A stretch of 16,538 bases of DNA, from contig CAYJMO010000049.1 of assembly GCA_964371365.1 (NCBI GenBank), forward strand, positions 1-16,538, in the 5' to 3' direction. Source of the stretch: CAYJBH01 sp964371365 (lineage in GTDB: Bacteria > Bacillota > Clostridia > Oscillospirales > Ruminococcaceae). Both the position numbers and the translations under genes were made by a program. The notes beneath the pieces are model-generated. The model was not told where the DNA came from, searched no databases, and saw only the letters and a list, made by a program, of their open reading frames with translations. Shown one piece after another: positions 1 through 7,020 of this stretch. How positions within the stretch are numbered: position 1 is the stretch's first letter; the number at the start of each line of letters is the position of its first letter.

Positions 1-1126
1 GGATGTTTATCAATATACCTGCGGCGACTGCCGAACCTATAACACCGGCAACGTTCGGACCCATGGCGTGCATGAGGAGGTAGTTCTGTGGATTTTCTTC
101 CTGACCGACCTTCTGTGACACACGTGCCGCCATCGGGACGGCGGAGACACCGGCTGAACCGATAAGAGGGTTGACCTTGCCACCGGACAGCTTGCACATG
201 AGCTTACCAAAAAGTGTTCCGGAGGCGGTACCGACTGCAAATGCGACCAGTCCGAGACCGATAATCATAAGTGTTTGTGGGCTAAGGAATGTCGATGCTT
301 TGGTGGTGGAACCGACCGAGATACCGAGCAGGATGGTGACGATGTTCATCAGCTCATTGCCGGCGGTCTTGTTGAGGCGTTCCACAACACCGGACTCACG
401 AAGCAGGTTGCCGAGCATCAGCATACCGACAAGCGGTGCGGCGGACGGCAGTAACAGTGAGATTACGATGGTACAGAGTATCGGGAAAATAATCTTTTCC
501 TTTTTGGAGACTTCACGTAGCTGTGTCATCTTGATGGCGCGCTCTTTTTTGGTGGTGAGTGCCTTCATGATTGGGGGCTGGATGATGGGCACGAGTGCCA
601 TATAGGAGTAAGCGGCGACGGCGATGGGGCCGAGCAAATCCGGTGCAAGAATACCGGTGGTATAGATAGCGGTCGGACCGTCAGCACCACCGATAATAGC
701 GATGGAGCCAGCCTCATTCGGAAGAAAGCCGAGGGCAATAGCGCCCCAATATGTGCCGAAGATACCGATCTGGGCGGCGGCACCGAGCAACATGCTCTTG
801 GGGTTAGCGATAAGCGGACCAAAGTCGGTCATGGTACCAACGCCGAGGAAGATAAGCGGCGGATAGATGCCGAGTTTGATACCCTGATAGAAGTAGTAGA
901 GCAGACCACCTTCTTCGGTGCTGGATAGACCGGAAAGTGGAAGGTTTGCGAGCAACATACCAAATGCGATAGGAAGTAAAAGCAACGGCTCAAACTTCTT
1001 CGCGATTGCAAGCCATAACAAAAGACATGCTATTGCAATCATCACGAGCGAAAGTGGCTCCTCTGCAAAGGCGGCAAAACCGGAATTCACCGCGATAGAA
1101 ACTATGGTATCGAAAAATTCTGTCAT
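1..1126 (-). CDS. oadB: Sodium-translocating decarboxylase beta subunit (OadB/MmdB/GcdB family), 3' end outside window
   Basis: Integral membrane subunit that couples decarboxylation of carboxybiotin to export of Na+ in oxaloacetate, methylmalonyl-CoA or glutaconyl-CoA decarboxylases. Translated from the ATG at 1126, 375 codons are open to the window edge, close to the full length of shorter family members, so only a few residues should be missing. Many hydrophobic segments are visible. The family signature GGADGPTAIY lies at about residues 146-155 and contains the Asp (D149) corresponding to the essential ion-pathway Asp of characterised beta subunits. A second conserved block, NPLIGSAGVSAVP, is near residues 319-331. 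An AAAGGA motif lies 12 bases before the ATG. It follows the small subunit gene by 85 bp on the same strand and is presumably in its operon. The substrate cannot be told from this subunit alone, so the symbol stands for the family. Confidence 0.95.
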   Translation of the reverse strand, partial: MTEFFDTIVSIAVNSGFAAFAEEPLSLVMIAIACLLLWLAIAKKFEPLLLLPIAFGMLLANLPLSGLSSTEEGGLLYYFYQGIKLGIYPPLIFLGVGTMTDFGPLIANPKSMLLGAAAQIGIFGTYWGAIALGFLPNEAGSIAIIGGADGPTAIYTTGILAPDLLGPIAVAAYSYMALVPIIQPPIMKALTTKKERAIKMTQLREVSKKEKIIFPILCTIVISLLLPSAAPLVGMLMLGNLLRESGVVERLNKTAGNELMNIVTILLGISVGSTTKASTFLSPQTLMIIGLGLVAFAVGTASGTLFGKLMCKLSGGKVNPLIGSAGVSAVPMAARVSQKVGQEENPQNYLLMHAMGPNVAGVIGSAVAAGILINI

Positions 1127-1158
1127 AAAGACGACCGTTCCTTTCTGCACGTCGTGCG

Positions 1159-1178
1159 GTGCGCTATATCTGGCGCAC
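1159..1178 (-). other. Intercistronic hairpin between decarboxylase subunit genes
   Basis: GTGCGC and GCGCAC form a perfect 6-bp stem around an 8-base loop in the gap between the small-subunit gene and the beta-subunit gene. No U-tract follows, so it is unlikely to be an intrinsic terminator. It could be an RNA-processing or stability element that sets the ratio of the two subunits; this role is inferred. Confidence 0.4.
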
Positions 1179-1211
1179 AAAAAATGTAATTATAATTAAT
1201 GGAGTGTCAAA

Positions 1212-1580
1212 TTAAACCTGTTGCAGATAGGACAGGACGGTGGACTGTTTCCACGCATTGACAGCGGCGCCTCTTGTGGCATGTGCAGGCTGTGCTTTTT
1301 GAACCGATACAACGGTACCGCCACCCATAGCGGCAACTGCTGCGGCTATGACCGCGATAATCTCGGTGTCGTCCGATTTCGCAACTGACGGTGCTACTTT
1401 AGGTGCGGCAGACGGTGCAGGTGCGGCGACTACCGGAGCGGCCTTAACCTCGTCAGGTTTTTTTGTAAAGGATTTCATTATACCACCAAAAATGGTGATA
1501 AGGATTGTTAAAAGGACTAAAACCAAAAATACCAGTAGAATACCTGTCAGAACAACCGTTAGTACGGCGGGTGCAGCCAT
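1212..1580 (-). CDS. Small membrane-anchored decarboxylase subunit (OadG gamma / MmdD delta family)
   Basis: 122-residue assembly subunit of the sodium-pump decarboxylase complex, which holds the membrane beta subunit and the soluble carboxyltransferase together. One N-terminal membrane helix spans about residues 5-34. An Ala/Pro-rich flexible linker follows (about 46-67), then the conserved helical segment DDTEIIAVIAAAVAAM (70-85) and a short C-terminal tail with a conserved Trp (W110). The linker is reminiscent of biotin-carrier linkers, but no biotinylation motif (MKM/MKL) is present, so this is not the carrier subunit. GGAGG lies 4 bases before the ATG and a consensus promoter lies about 70 bp upstream, so this is the first gene of the unit. 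The carboxyltransferase alpha subunit and the biotin carrier are not in the window. Confidence 0.85.
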   Translation of the reverse strand: MAAPAVLTVVLTGILLVFLVLVLLTILITIFGGIMKSFTKKPDEVKAAPVVAAPAPSAAPKVAPSVAKSDDTEIIAVIAAAVAAMGGGTVVSVQKAQPAHATRGAAVNAWKQSTVLSYLQQV

Positions 1581-1653
1581 AAGACCTCCAAAACATAGTT
1601 AATAAAGCGTATCGAAAACGGGATTATTCTCTGTCGAAAACCCCACCTTATAT

Positions 1654-1682
1654 ATTATACAACATAAAGGATGAATTTTCAA
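1654..1682 (-). promoter_or_regulatory. Sigma-A promoter of the decarboxylase operon
   Basis: On the minus strand, TTGAAA (1682-1677), a 17-base spacer and TATAAT (1659-1654). Transcription should begin near 1647, leaving a leader of about 67 bases before the small-subunit ATG at 1580. The DNA between this promoter and the aquaporin stop at 1727 shows only a weak 6-bp inverted repeat, so read-through from the aquaporin unit cannot be excluded. Confidence 0.8.
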
Positions 1683-1726
1683 CTATAATTTTTAAAATAT
1701 TTGTCAAAAGGTTTTTATTCATTGGA

Positions 1727-2425
1727 TTAACCTTGTTTTTTCTTAATTTTTGTGTGTTTTACTACCACCCTCATGACAACTCCGGCAACCGCACCGCCTA
1801 TGAGTGGGGCTATCAGAAATACCCATACCTGTGACAGTGAGCTCATACCGTAAAAGATCGCACTTGCAAGACTTCTCGCCGGGTTGAGGCCGCCGCCGTC
1901 TATGGGGATTAAAAACAGATATAATATAAAGAAGGTGAGTCCCTCTATCGCCGCCGACAACAGCTGTGAATCCTTTCTTTTTTGGGAGTTGAGCATTAAA
2001 AAAACGAAAAATGCACTGAGTACAATTTCCACTATAATAACCTCAATCATCGGCACACCGATTGTTGATCGCATACCATAGCCGTTCTGCGCAAGTCCGG
2101 TGAACTCAACACCTCCGAGCGAGGTGCCGCCAACCAAAACCATCACCGAAAAAACCGCCGCGATCGCACCGATTAGCTGTCCTAAAACCGCCTTGCCGAA
2201 GTCGTCAATATTCATATGCCCCGAGACGAGCTGTCCGAGCGATATTGCCGGATTAGAGGACACAAGATAGGAAGACCCGACAAAAATTTTGGACACAAAA
2301 AGCGCGACACCAAAACCGAGTGCCGTGCCGAGAGTTCCGATAGCAGTGCCGGAAAAGGCGGCTACACCTACCGCTAAGAACAAAAACAAGAATGTCGCGG
2401 CAAATTCCTTTAGTACCAGTCTCAT
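1727..2425 (-). CDS. MIP/aquaporin-family channel
   Basis: 232-residue membrane channel for water or small neutral solutes such as glycerol. Both pore half-helix motifs are present: NPA at residues 58-60 (in SSNPAIS) and NPARS at 181-185, whose Arg184 is the usual selectivity-filter Arg. Six hydrophobic helices fit the family fold, the length is normal, and the C-terminus is basic (KHTKIKKK). The first NPA is preceded by SS rather than the usual G-x-H/L context, so solute choice should not be guessed from similarity alone. SD AAAGGA lies 6 bases before the ATG. The start is 27 bp after the ComFB-domain gene, so it is probably the last gene of the ParA-ComFB-aquaporin unit. No strong terminator follows it. 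Confidence 0.9.
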   Translation of the reverse strand: MRLVLKEFAATFLFLFLAVGVAAFSGTAIGTLGTALGFGVALFVSKIFVGSSYLVSSNPAISLGQLVSGHMNIDDFGKAVLGQLIGAIAAVFSVMVLVGGTSLGGVEFTGLAQNGYGMRSTIGVPMIEVIIVEIVLSAFFVFLMLNSQKRKDSQLLSAAIEGLTFFILYLFLIPIDGGGLNPARSLASAIFYGMSSLSQVWVFLIAPLIGGAVAGVVMRVVVKHTKIKKKQG

Positions 2426-2452
2426 ATCCTATCCTTTCTTAAATATCTATAA

Positions 2453-2869
2453 CTAATGCTTTGGATTTGCTTTCACCGTAACAATCGCCTTAATTATCGC
2501 TGCCGAGACGTTGCCGTGCACCTGTTTTGAGGAGTGCGGTATCGGCTCATCCTTCCCGAGGACAAGATAACTCGGCGGCAAGAGGTTGAGCGCCATCGCG
2601 GTTATCTCCTTTCGGCATCTCTCGCAGTTACAGCAGGCAAACTTTGCGATGGCAACGTCCAATTTTTCCGTTACAAGCATCTCGTTAAGGTTGACAAACC
2701 GAGTGCCTGTCATGTCCATCGGTCCATAGGAATGACGTGGCATCGCAACACTTGGTACAGATATATCGTCATCATAGTAGAAGCTACCGCCCTGCTGTGC
2801 CTCCATGGCTTGGGTGGGCATGAGCTTGCGGTACATGTCCTCTTTATATAGATCTTTTTTACTTGACAA
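2453..2869 (-). CDS. ComFB-domain protein (late competence development family)
   Basis: 138 residues. The N-terminal ~55 residues are polar and probably disordered. From about residue 58 the ComFB pattern is clear: NLNEML, then a Cys cluster (C79, C80, C82, C85 in CCNCERC), then AMALNLLPPSYLV (91-103), ending in a helical tail and NPKH. In Bacillus subtilis comFB sits in the comF operon; ComFB-type proteins elsewhere have been linked to cyclic-dinucleotide binding, so a signalling role is possible but unproven. The chosen start is TTG at 2869 with AAGGAG 10 bases upstream. The ATG at 2836 is an alternative whose AAGAGG sits only 2 bases away. It lies 14 bp after parA and 27 bp before the aquaporin gene, implying co-transcription. 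No other comF gene is present. Confidence 0.8.
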   Translation of the reverse strand: MSSKKDLYKEDMYRKLMPTQAMEAQQGGSFYYDDDISVPSVAMPRHSYGPMDMTGTRFVNLNEMLVTEKLDVAIAKFACCNCERCRKEITAMALNLLPPSYLVLGKDEPIPHSSKQVHGNVSAAIIKAIVTVKANPKH

Positions 2870-2883
2870 GCCCTTATTTCTCC

Positions 2884-3654
2884 TTATTTAATCATCTCAA
2901 ATCCCTGCAACAACTCGTTGACAAAGGCGCGGTAATCCTGTGCGGCGTGACATTTCGGCGCGTATTTAAGTATGTTTTTCTGAAGCGCCTGAGCCTCTCT
3001 CATTGCTACACTGTCTCGAATCCTCGATTCAAACAGTTTCACTCCTAAGTCCTTTGTGATAAGCTCCGCCGTGCCGAGAATTTCCCTCGTGAAAACACTG
3101 CGCAGGTTAAATCTTGTCAGCAGAATTCCCTCTATCTTCACCTTGGCATTACAGTATTTTTTAACCTTTTCAACGCTCTCATATATCTGCGCGAGACCCT
3201 GTAGGCTGAAAATATCCGCCATCATGGGCACTATTATCGCATTTGATGCGGTAAAGGCGTTGACCGTCAACAGTGACAGTGCAGGGGGGGTGTCGATAAG
3301 TATAAAATCGTATTTAACCGGCAGGGTCTTTATAGCCTCTCTCAAAAGATACTCCCGTCCGGCACTTACATATTCAAGCTCGATACCGGAAAGTGCGATG
3401 GAGCTTGAAATCACATCGACCGTGCTGGTGCGCTGTATCGAGTGTCGCATACGAACATCGCCCTTTAAAACCTCATATATGGTGGCGCAGTTCTCGTTGC
3501 TCGCACCGAGACAGAATGCGAGGTTGCCCTGGGGGTCCATGTCGATCGCAAGGACGCTGTAGCCCAATTTTTTCAGGATGATACCGACTGTTGCGGTCGT
3601 AGTCGTCTTTGCAACTCCGCCCTTTTGATTTGAAAATGTCAATATTCTACCCAA
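2884..3654 (-). CDS. ParA/Soj-family partition ATPase
   Basis: 256-residue deviant-Walker ATPase of the ParA/MinD class, which binds DNA non-specifically as an ATP dimer and works with ParB. The signature KGGVAKTTT is at residues 11-19 with the signature Lys at 11, Walker A' LAIDMDPQGN at 35-44 and Walker B FILIDTPP at 117-124. It is of Soj size with no N-terminal helix-turn-helix, so it resembles chromosomal rather than P1-type plasmid ParA. The start is TTG at 3654; AGAGGA lies 5 bases upstream and homologous proteins begin just before the P-loop, so this start is well supported. It is divergent from parB and heads a unit with the ComFB-domain and aquaporin genes. A second, canonical soj elsewhere in the genome is possible. 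Confidence 0.93.
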   Translation of the reverse strand: MGRILTFSNQKGGVAKTTTTATVGIILKKLGYSVLAIDMDPQGNLAFCLGASNENCATIYEVLKGDVRMRHSIQRTSTVDVISSSIALSGIELEYVSAGREYLLREAIKTLPVKYDFILIDTPPALSLLTVNAFTASNAIIVPMMADIFSLQGLAQIYESVEKVKKYCNAKVKIEGILLTRFNLRSVFTREILGTAELITKDLGVKLFESRIRDSVAMREAQALQKNILKYAPKCHAAQDYRAFVNELLQGFEMIK

Positions 3655-3692
3655 AACAATCCTCTTTGTCGTTCGTTACCTACATTTATTTA

Positions 3693-3721
3693 ATTATATC
3701 ACATCTCTTGAGCGTATTCAA
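3693..3721 (-). promoter_or_regulatory. Strong extended -10 promoter of parA unit
   Basis: On the minus strand TTGAAT (3721-3716), a 17-base spacer and TATAAT (3698-3693), with TGA immediately before the -10 giving an extended -10. The expected start is near 3686, about 30 bases before the TTG start of parA. It is the clearest promoter of the ParA-ComFB-aquaporin unit. Confidence 0.8.
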
Positions 3722-3793
3722 CCATAAACCGTCATTTTTTTGTAGAATTTGTCGAGCGAAACATATGGAAATATTTACCATTTTGTAGTATCA

Positions 3794-3799
3794 TATAAT
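3794..3799 (+). promoter_or_regulatory. Possible -10 element for parB
   Basis: A perfect TATAAT lies 40 bases before the parB ATG, but no good -35 is found at 16-18 bases (the best nearby hexamer, TTTACC, is only 14 bases away). This may be a weak or activated promoter. The 185-bp divergent parA-parB region holds nothing else I can name; no parS is visible. Confidence 0.35.
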
Positions 3800-3839
3800 C
3801 AGACAAAGGATAATTATTTTAGGACGAAAGAGGTAAAAA

Positions 3840-4673
3840 ATGCCGTTATTCGGTTTAAGAGCAGAGAAAAAGCAGGACGGTTTGCCGAAATTTAACAGCG
3901 AAATACTGAAAATATCCATCTCAAAGATACGTCCCTGTTCCTTTCAGGGGAGGCGAAATTTCGATGAGGAGGGTATGCGTGAACTTGCAAACAGCATCGA
4001 ACAAAACGGACTTTTGCAACCTATCAGCGTCATAAAAAGCGGCATGGACTATATGCTCATAGCAGGAGAACGCCGACTTCGCGCCTGCAAGATGCTCGGG
4101 ATGAAGAGCATACCGGCAATCCTCTATACCGTGAGCAAGGAGGAGATAGCGACACTCTCCTATCTTGAAAACAGCGAGCGTCACGACCTCTCCCCCTTTG
4201 AACAGGCTATTGCAATTAAACGGTACATAGACACGTTTAACTTCACCCAAAGTGAGGCGGCACAGCGACTTAACATGACTCAAGGGGCGCTTGCAAACAA
4301 ACTCCGCCTTTTGTCGCTTACACCAAATCAGATGGAAATCTGTATTGCAAATCGGCTTAGTGAGCGCCATGCGCGAGCGATGTTGCGACTCAACGGCGAG
4401 GTCACCCAGACCTCTTTTCTTGAGACGGTCGTCGCCAAAAAACTTAACGTTAAGGAGGCGGAAAGGTTGGTGGAACGCTACCTCTCCACTCCGGTTTTAC
4501 AGAAGAAAAAATCGGTTCCGGTGGTGCGCGATGTGCGGCTATTTTTAAACACCATTAATCGAGCGATTGACATCATGAAAAGCAGTGGAATTGATGCCGA
4601 GACCATCAAGACACAGGATGATGACTATATACAATATATAGTAAAAATACCCATAGCGAAAACGGACAGTTGA
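3840..4673 (+). CDS. ParB/Noc-family CTP-dependent DNA-binding protein
   Basis: 277 residues. The N-terminal ParB/sulfiredoxin-like domain contains FDEEGMRELANSI, then LLQPISVI and the CTP-binding GERRLRA box at about residues 77-83. The ENSERHDLSPFEQA segment (about 110-123) corresponds to the second nucleotide-contact motif (EN-x2-R-x-DL). A helix-turn-helix follows (TQSEAAQRLNMTQGALANKLRLL, about 136-158), and after SERHARAML comes the divergent C-terminal dimerisation region. The short N-terminus MPLFGL is more Noc-like than Spo0J-like, so nucleoid occlusion is as likely as segregation. SD AGAGG lies 6 bases before the ATG. It is divergent from parA, unlike the usual co-directional soj-spo0J pair, and ends 3 bp from the convergent oxidoreductase gene with no terminator between. 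Confidence 0.92.
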   Translation: MPLFGLRAEKKQDGLPKFNSEILKISISKIRPCSFQGRRNFDEEGMRELANSIEQNGLLQPISVIKSGMDYMLIAGERRLRACKMLGMKSIPAILYTVSKEEIATLSYLENSERHDLSPFEQAIAIKRYIDTFNFTQSEAAQRLNMTQGALANKLRLLSLTPNQMEICIANRLSERHARAMLRLNGEVTQTSFLETVVAKKLNVKEAERLVERYLSTPVLQKKKSVPVVRDVRLFLNTINRAIDIMKSSGIDAETIKTQDDDYIQYIVKIPIAKTDS

Positions 4674-4676
4674 GCG

Positions 4677-5642
4677 CTATCTAATCTCGTCCAGCAGACG
4701 CAGTGAGTATGCTCCCTCATGCACATTGATATAGTCGTCGGTGCCATCTATAACGGAACGGTAGAATCGATTTATCGCCTCGCTGTGTTCCGAGCCATAA
4801 TAATGCTTGCTGCCGCTTTTGGGGCGGTTTTCAGCTACGAGCACCCTCTCGCCTCCCGCCCTTTTTTGTCGATAAAGGACACCGTCGGTGATGGTCAATA
4901 TCTCCTTTTCAAACACAAATTCCAGCAGGACGGACGAGTTGTCGACATAGCCTACCGTCGCGAAGAACACTCCCCTTGCACCGGAGCTGTAGCGCAGTGT
5001 AGCCATCGCACTGTCCTCCACCTCGATATTATCGAGCGCTAAGCTGGCAAGCCGGCCCTTGATGCTCGAGACATCACCACCGACGTGATAGAGCAGGTCG
5101 AGAGTGTGGATCGCCTGATTAATTATTACACCGCCGCCTGCCTCGCGCAGGGTGCTCCGCCATGGTGCTTCGTCATAATAGCTCTTCTCCCGACACCAGG
5201 TCACCACACCTTTCGAGCCGAGAAATCTGCCAAGCTCACCGCTCGCCATCAGACGTCGTGCCTCCACGGTGGTGACGTTATAGCGGTTTTGTAGGCATAC
5301 ACCTATCTTTACACCGTGTTTTTTTTCTAAATCAAATGTCTTTTCACATTCCTCATAGTTCATTGCGAGCGGTTTTTCGGTAAAGACGTTGATCCCTCTC
5401 TTTGCACAGAGTTCTATAACCGGCAGGTGCAAAAAGTGGGGCAGACAGATATGGACACAGTTCGGTTGCGCACTGTCGAGCATTTCGCTAATGTCGGTAA
5501 AGCATGGAATCTCTTCATACCCCACAAATTGCGAAGGTAGTGTATCACAAACCGCAACAAGCTGTGCGAAATTGCACTCATCAATTGCCTCACGATGAAC
5601 AGATGATATTGTCCCAAGACCTATTATTGCTATTTTTATCAT
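4677..5642 (-). CDS. Gfo/Idh/MocA-family NAD(P)-dependent oxidoreductase
   Basis: 321-residue cytoplasmic dehydrogenase. The Rossmann fingerprint GLGTIS is at residues 8-13. The EKPLAMN block with the conserved active-site Lys (K90) is at 89-95, and AGGGVIINQAIHTLDLL is at 168-184 with His179 and Asp182 as probable catalytic residues. The NQ-x-x-H-x-x-DLL form resembles inositol- and sugar-dehydrogenase branches, but the substrate cannot be assigned. AGGGG lies 8 bases before the ATG. It follows the GCS2-ligase gene by 52 bp on the same strand, without a clear promoter in the gap, so it is probably the last gene of the MFS-ligase-oxidoreductase unit. Its stop is 3 bp from the stop of parB on the opposite strand. 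Confidence 0.9.
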   Translation of the reverse strand: MIKIAIIGLGTISSVHREAIDECNFAQLVAVCDTLPSQFVGYEEIPCFTDISEMLDSAQPNCVHICLPHFLHLPVIELCAKRGINVFTEKPLAMNYEECEKTFDLEKKHGVKIGVCLQNRYNVTTVEARRLMASGELGRFLGSKGVVTWCREKSYYDEAPWRSTLREAGGGVIINQAIHTLDLLYHVGGDVSSIKGRLASLALDNIEVEDSAMATLRYSSGARGVFFATVGYVDNSSVLLEFVFEKEILTITDGVLYRQKRAGGERVLVAENRPKSGSKHYYGSEHSEAINRFYRSVIDGTDDYINVHEGAYSLRLLDEIR

Positions 5643-5694
5643 TGTAATTGCCCCTGTTATAAGATGACTGATATAGTGACGACCTGGCGTGTTC

Positions 5695-7020
5695 TTACAA
5701 AGCCCCGTATCCTCTTGCTATATCGACGACGCTCTCACCCTGTGCGAGCCGGTCGAGCTGGTCGAGGGCTGGGTTTGAAAGGGTTTGTGCCCTGTTATAA
5801 AGAGGGAGAAGGTATCGCTCCTCCTGAAAACCGCGTTGACGCAGACCCTCTTTTGCCACATCGAGCAGCTCAGTTAAAAATCCTGAGAGGGCATCGTTGG
5901 GTATCATCTCGGTGAGTTGACCGGTTATTGCAAGTCGGCGCAGTTCTCTGTTGCCCTTTTCGGCAAGCCGATTTGCGGCGAGGAAGTTCCAGACAACCTG
6001 CCACGCCCTTTTTGAGTTGTAGCAAAGACCGATATTCAGTGCGGCGGGTGCAAAACAGTCGGACAACGGCTGTATACAGTCCCCTCTCATCTCCAAAACG
6101 TTATATAGATTAATGGTCACACGCTCTACATTGAAAAAAGCGTCGAGGTCGTTCATTCCGCGCTCGCCCTGTTTGAAATACTCCGTCATGGCGATCGGTT
6201 TAAAGTAGGAAAAATCAAGTCCATCTCTCTTAAAACACAGCTTTTTGTCGGTGAAATAGTCGATAAGTCGCTCTAAATTCTCGAGTGGCTTGTCACAAAG
6301 TCCGGTGTTGGGAAAGCCGCTACCCTCCCAGTTAAAGTCCCGTGCACAGAGTGTGCCGGGTTCATACTCTATACCCGGTGGCAGGTTAGACGGCTCGGGC
6401 AAAGAGTTTGCCAGCAACAGCCCTTTTGCAAAGTCGGCAAGGCACATGACGTTATAGGTCTGCGTTAAATCGGTGCCGGGTATCTCAACGTGAGTCTGCA
6501 TGGACTGCATGTTACAGAGATAGTAGCGAGGGTCCTTCTGCCGGCAAAATTCACCGATAAAGTTGCGCAGAGTGTCGGTGTAGTTACTGCGTGTATACTC
6601 GATAACCTCCGGCATCATCGGATTTGTGCCCATGCCGGATATAATGCACCCTTTTTTTTCATAAAATTGGGTGGCGATATTAAAATAGCGGAAAAAGCTC
6701 TGCGCAATCTCGTCCAGGCTATGTTTTTTCGCCATGGAAAACTCGATGGTCGCGTAGCTGTAGTCATAGGATATACTGTCTTGCGAGCTGTTGACAACAC
6801 GCATTATCTCGGGCGAGCAGGTCGCCGTCTCCTCAAAGAAGTCGCCGCTGTCGATAAGCTCCTTGAGAAATTCAATGCCGAGCTGTTTTGAGCTTAGCGT
6901 CCTGTCGATAAACAGGATAGGAAACTCTAATTCCACGCCGATATACTGCGCTTTTTTACGAAAAAACGGCGCAATTAACCTCTCTTCAATAAAGTCGCGT
7001 GCGGTGATAGTCTCAAACAT
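5695..7020 (-). CDS. GCS2-family carboxylate-amine ligase (glutamate-cysteine ligase-like)
   Basis: 441 residues. ATP-dependent ligase of the glutamate-cysteine ligase type 2 / EgtA / plant-GCL superfamily, which joins the side-chain carboxylate of glutamate to an amine. Visible superfamily blocks are GVELEFPI (28-35), YDYSYATIEFSM (85-96), GMGTNP (129-134), QTHVEI (175-180) and LEMRGD (309-314); these acidic and basic residues make up the metal, ATP and glutamate site. No glutathione synthetase gene or domain is adjacent, so the product may be gamma-glutamylcysteine or another gamma-glutamyl amide. The start ATG overlaps the stop of the upstream MFS gene (TAATG), a sign of translational coupling; AAAGG lies 11 bases upstream. 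The linked MFS and Gfo oxidoreductase suggest one small metabolic pathway; this is inference. Confidence 0.83.
   Translation of the reverse strand: MFETITARDFIEERLIAPFFRKKAQYIGVELEFPILFIDRTLSSKQLGIEFLKELIDSGDFFEETATCSPEIMRVVNSSQDSISYDYSYATIEFSMAKKHSLDEIAQSFFRYFNIATQFYEKKGCIISGMGTNPMMPEVIEYTRSNYTDTLRNFIGEFCRQKDPRYYLCNMQSMQTHVEIPGTDLTQTYNVMCLADFAKGLLLANSLPEPSNLPPGIEYEPGTLCARDFNWEGSGFPNTGLCDKPLENLERLIDYFTDKKLCFKRDGLDFSYFKPIAMTEYFKQGERGMNDLDAFFNVERVTINLYNVLEMRGDCIQPLSDCFAPAALNIGLCYNSKRAWQVVWNFLAANRLAEKGNRELRRLAITGQLTEMIPNDALSGFLTELLDVAKEGLRQRGFQEERYLLPLYNRAQTLSNPALDQLDRLAQGESVVDIARGYGAL

Noticed and set aside
1708..1734. AAGGTT/AACCTT inverted repeat at the aquaporin stop codon as a terminator
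   Set aside because: It is only 6 bp with a 15-base loop, and on the aquaporin strand it is followed by TTGAC rather than a T-run.
3056..3562. 168-codon plus-strand frame opposite parA
   Set aside because: It mirrors the conserved ParA frame, has no SD and no domain; a shadow of the real gene.
3748..3763. Possible degenerate parS between parA and parB (TTTGTCGAGCGAAACA)
   Set aside because: One half-site resembles parS, but only about 11 of 16 positions match and the central CG is absent; likely chance.
3921..4370. 149-codon minus-strand frame opposite parB
   Set aside because: It is antisense to conserved ParB motifs, with no SD and no domain.
6480..6500. CTCAACGTGAG within the ligase gene as a parS-like palindrome
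   Set aside because: The arms do not extend to GTTTC/GAAAC and it lies within a conserved coding region.
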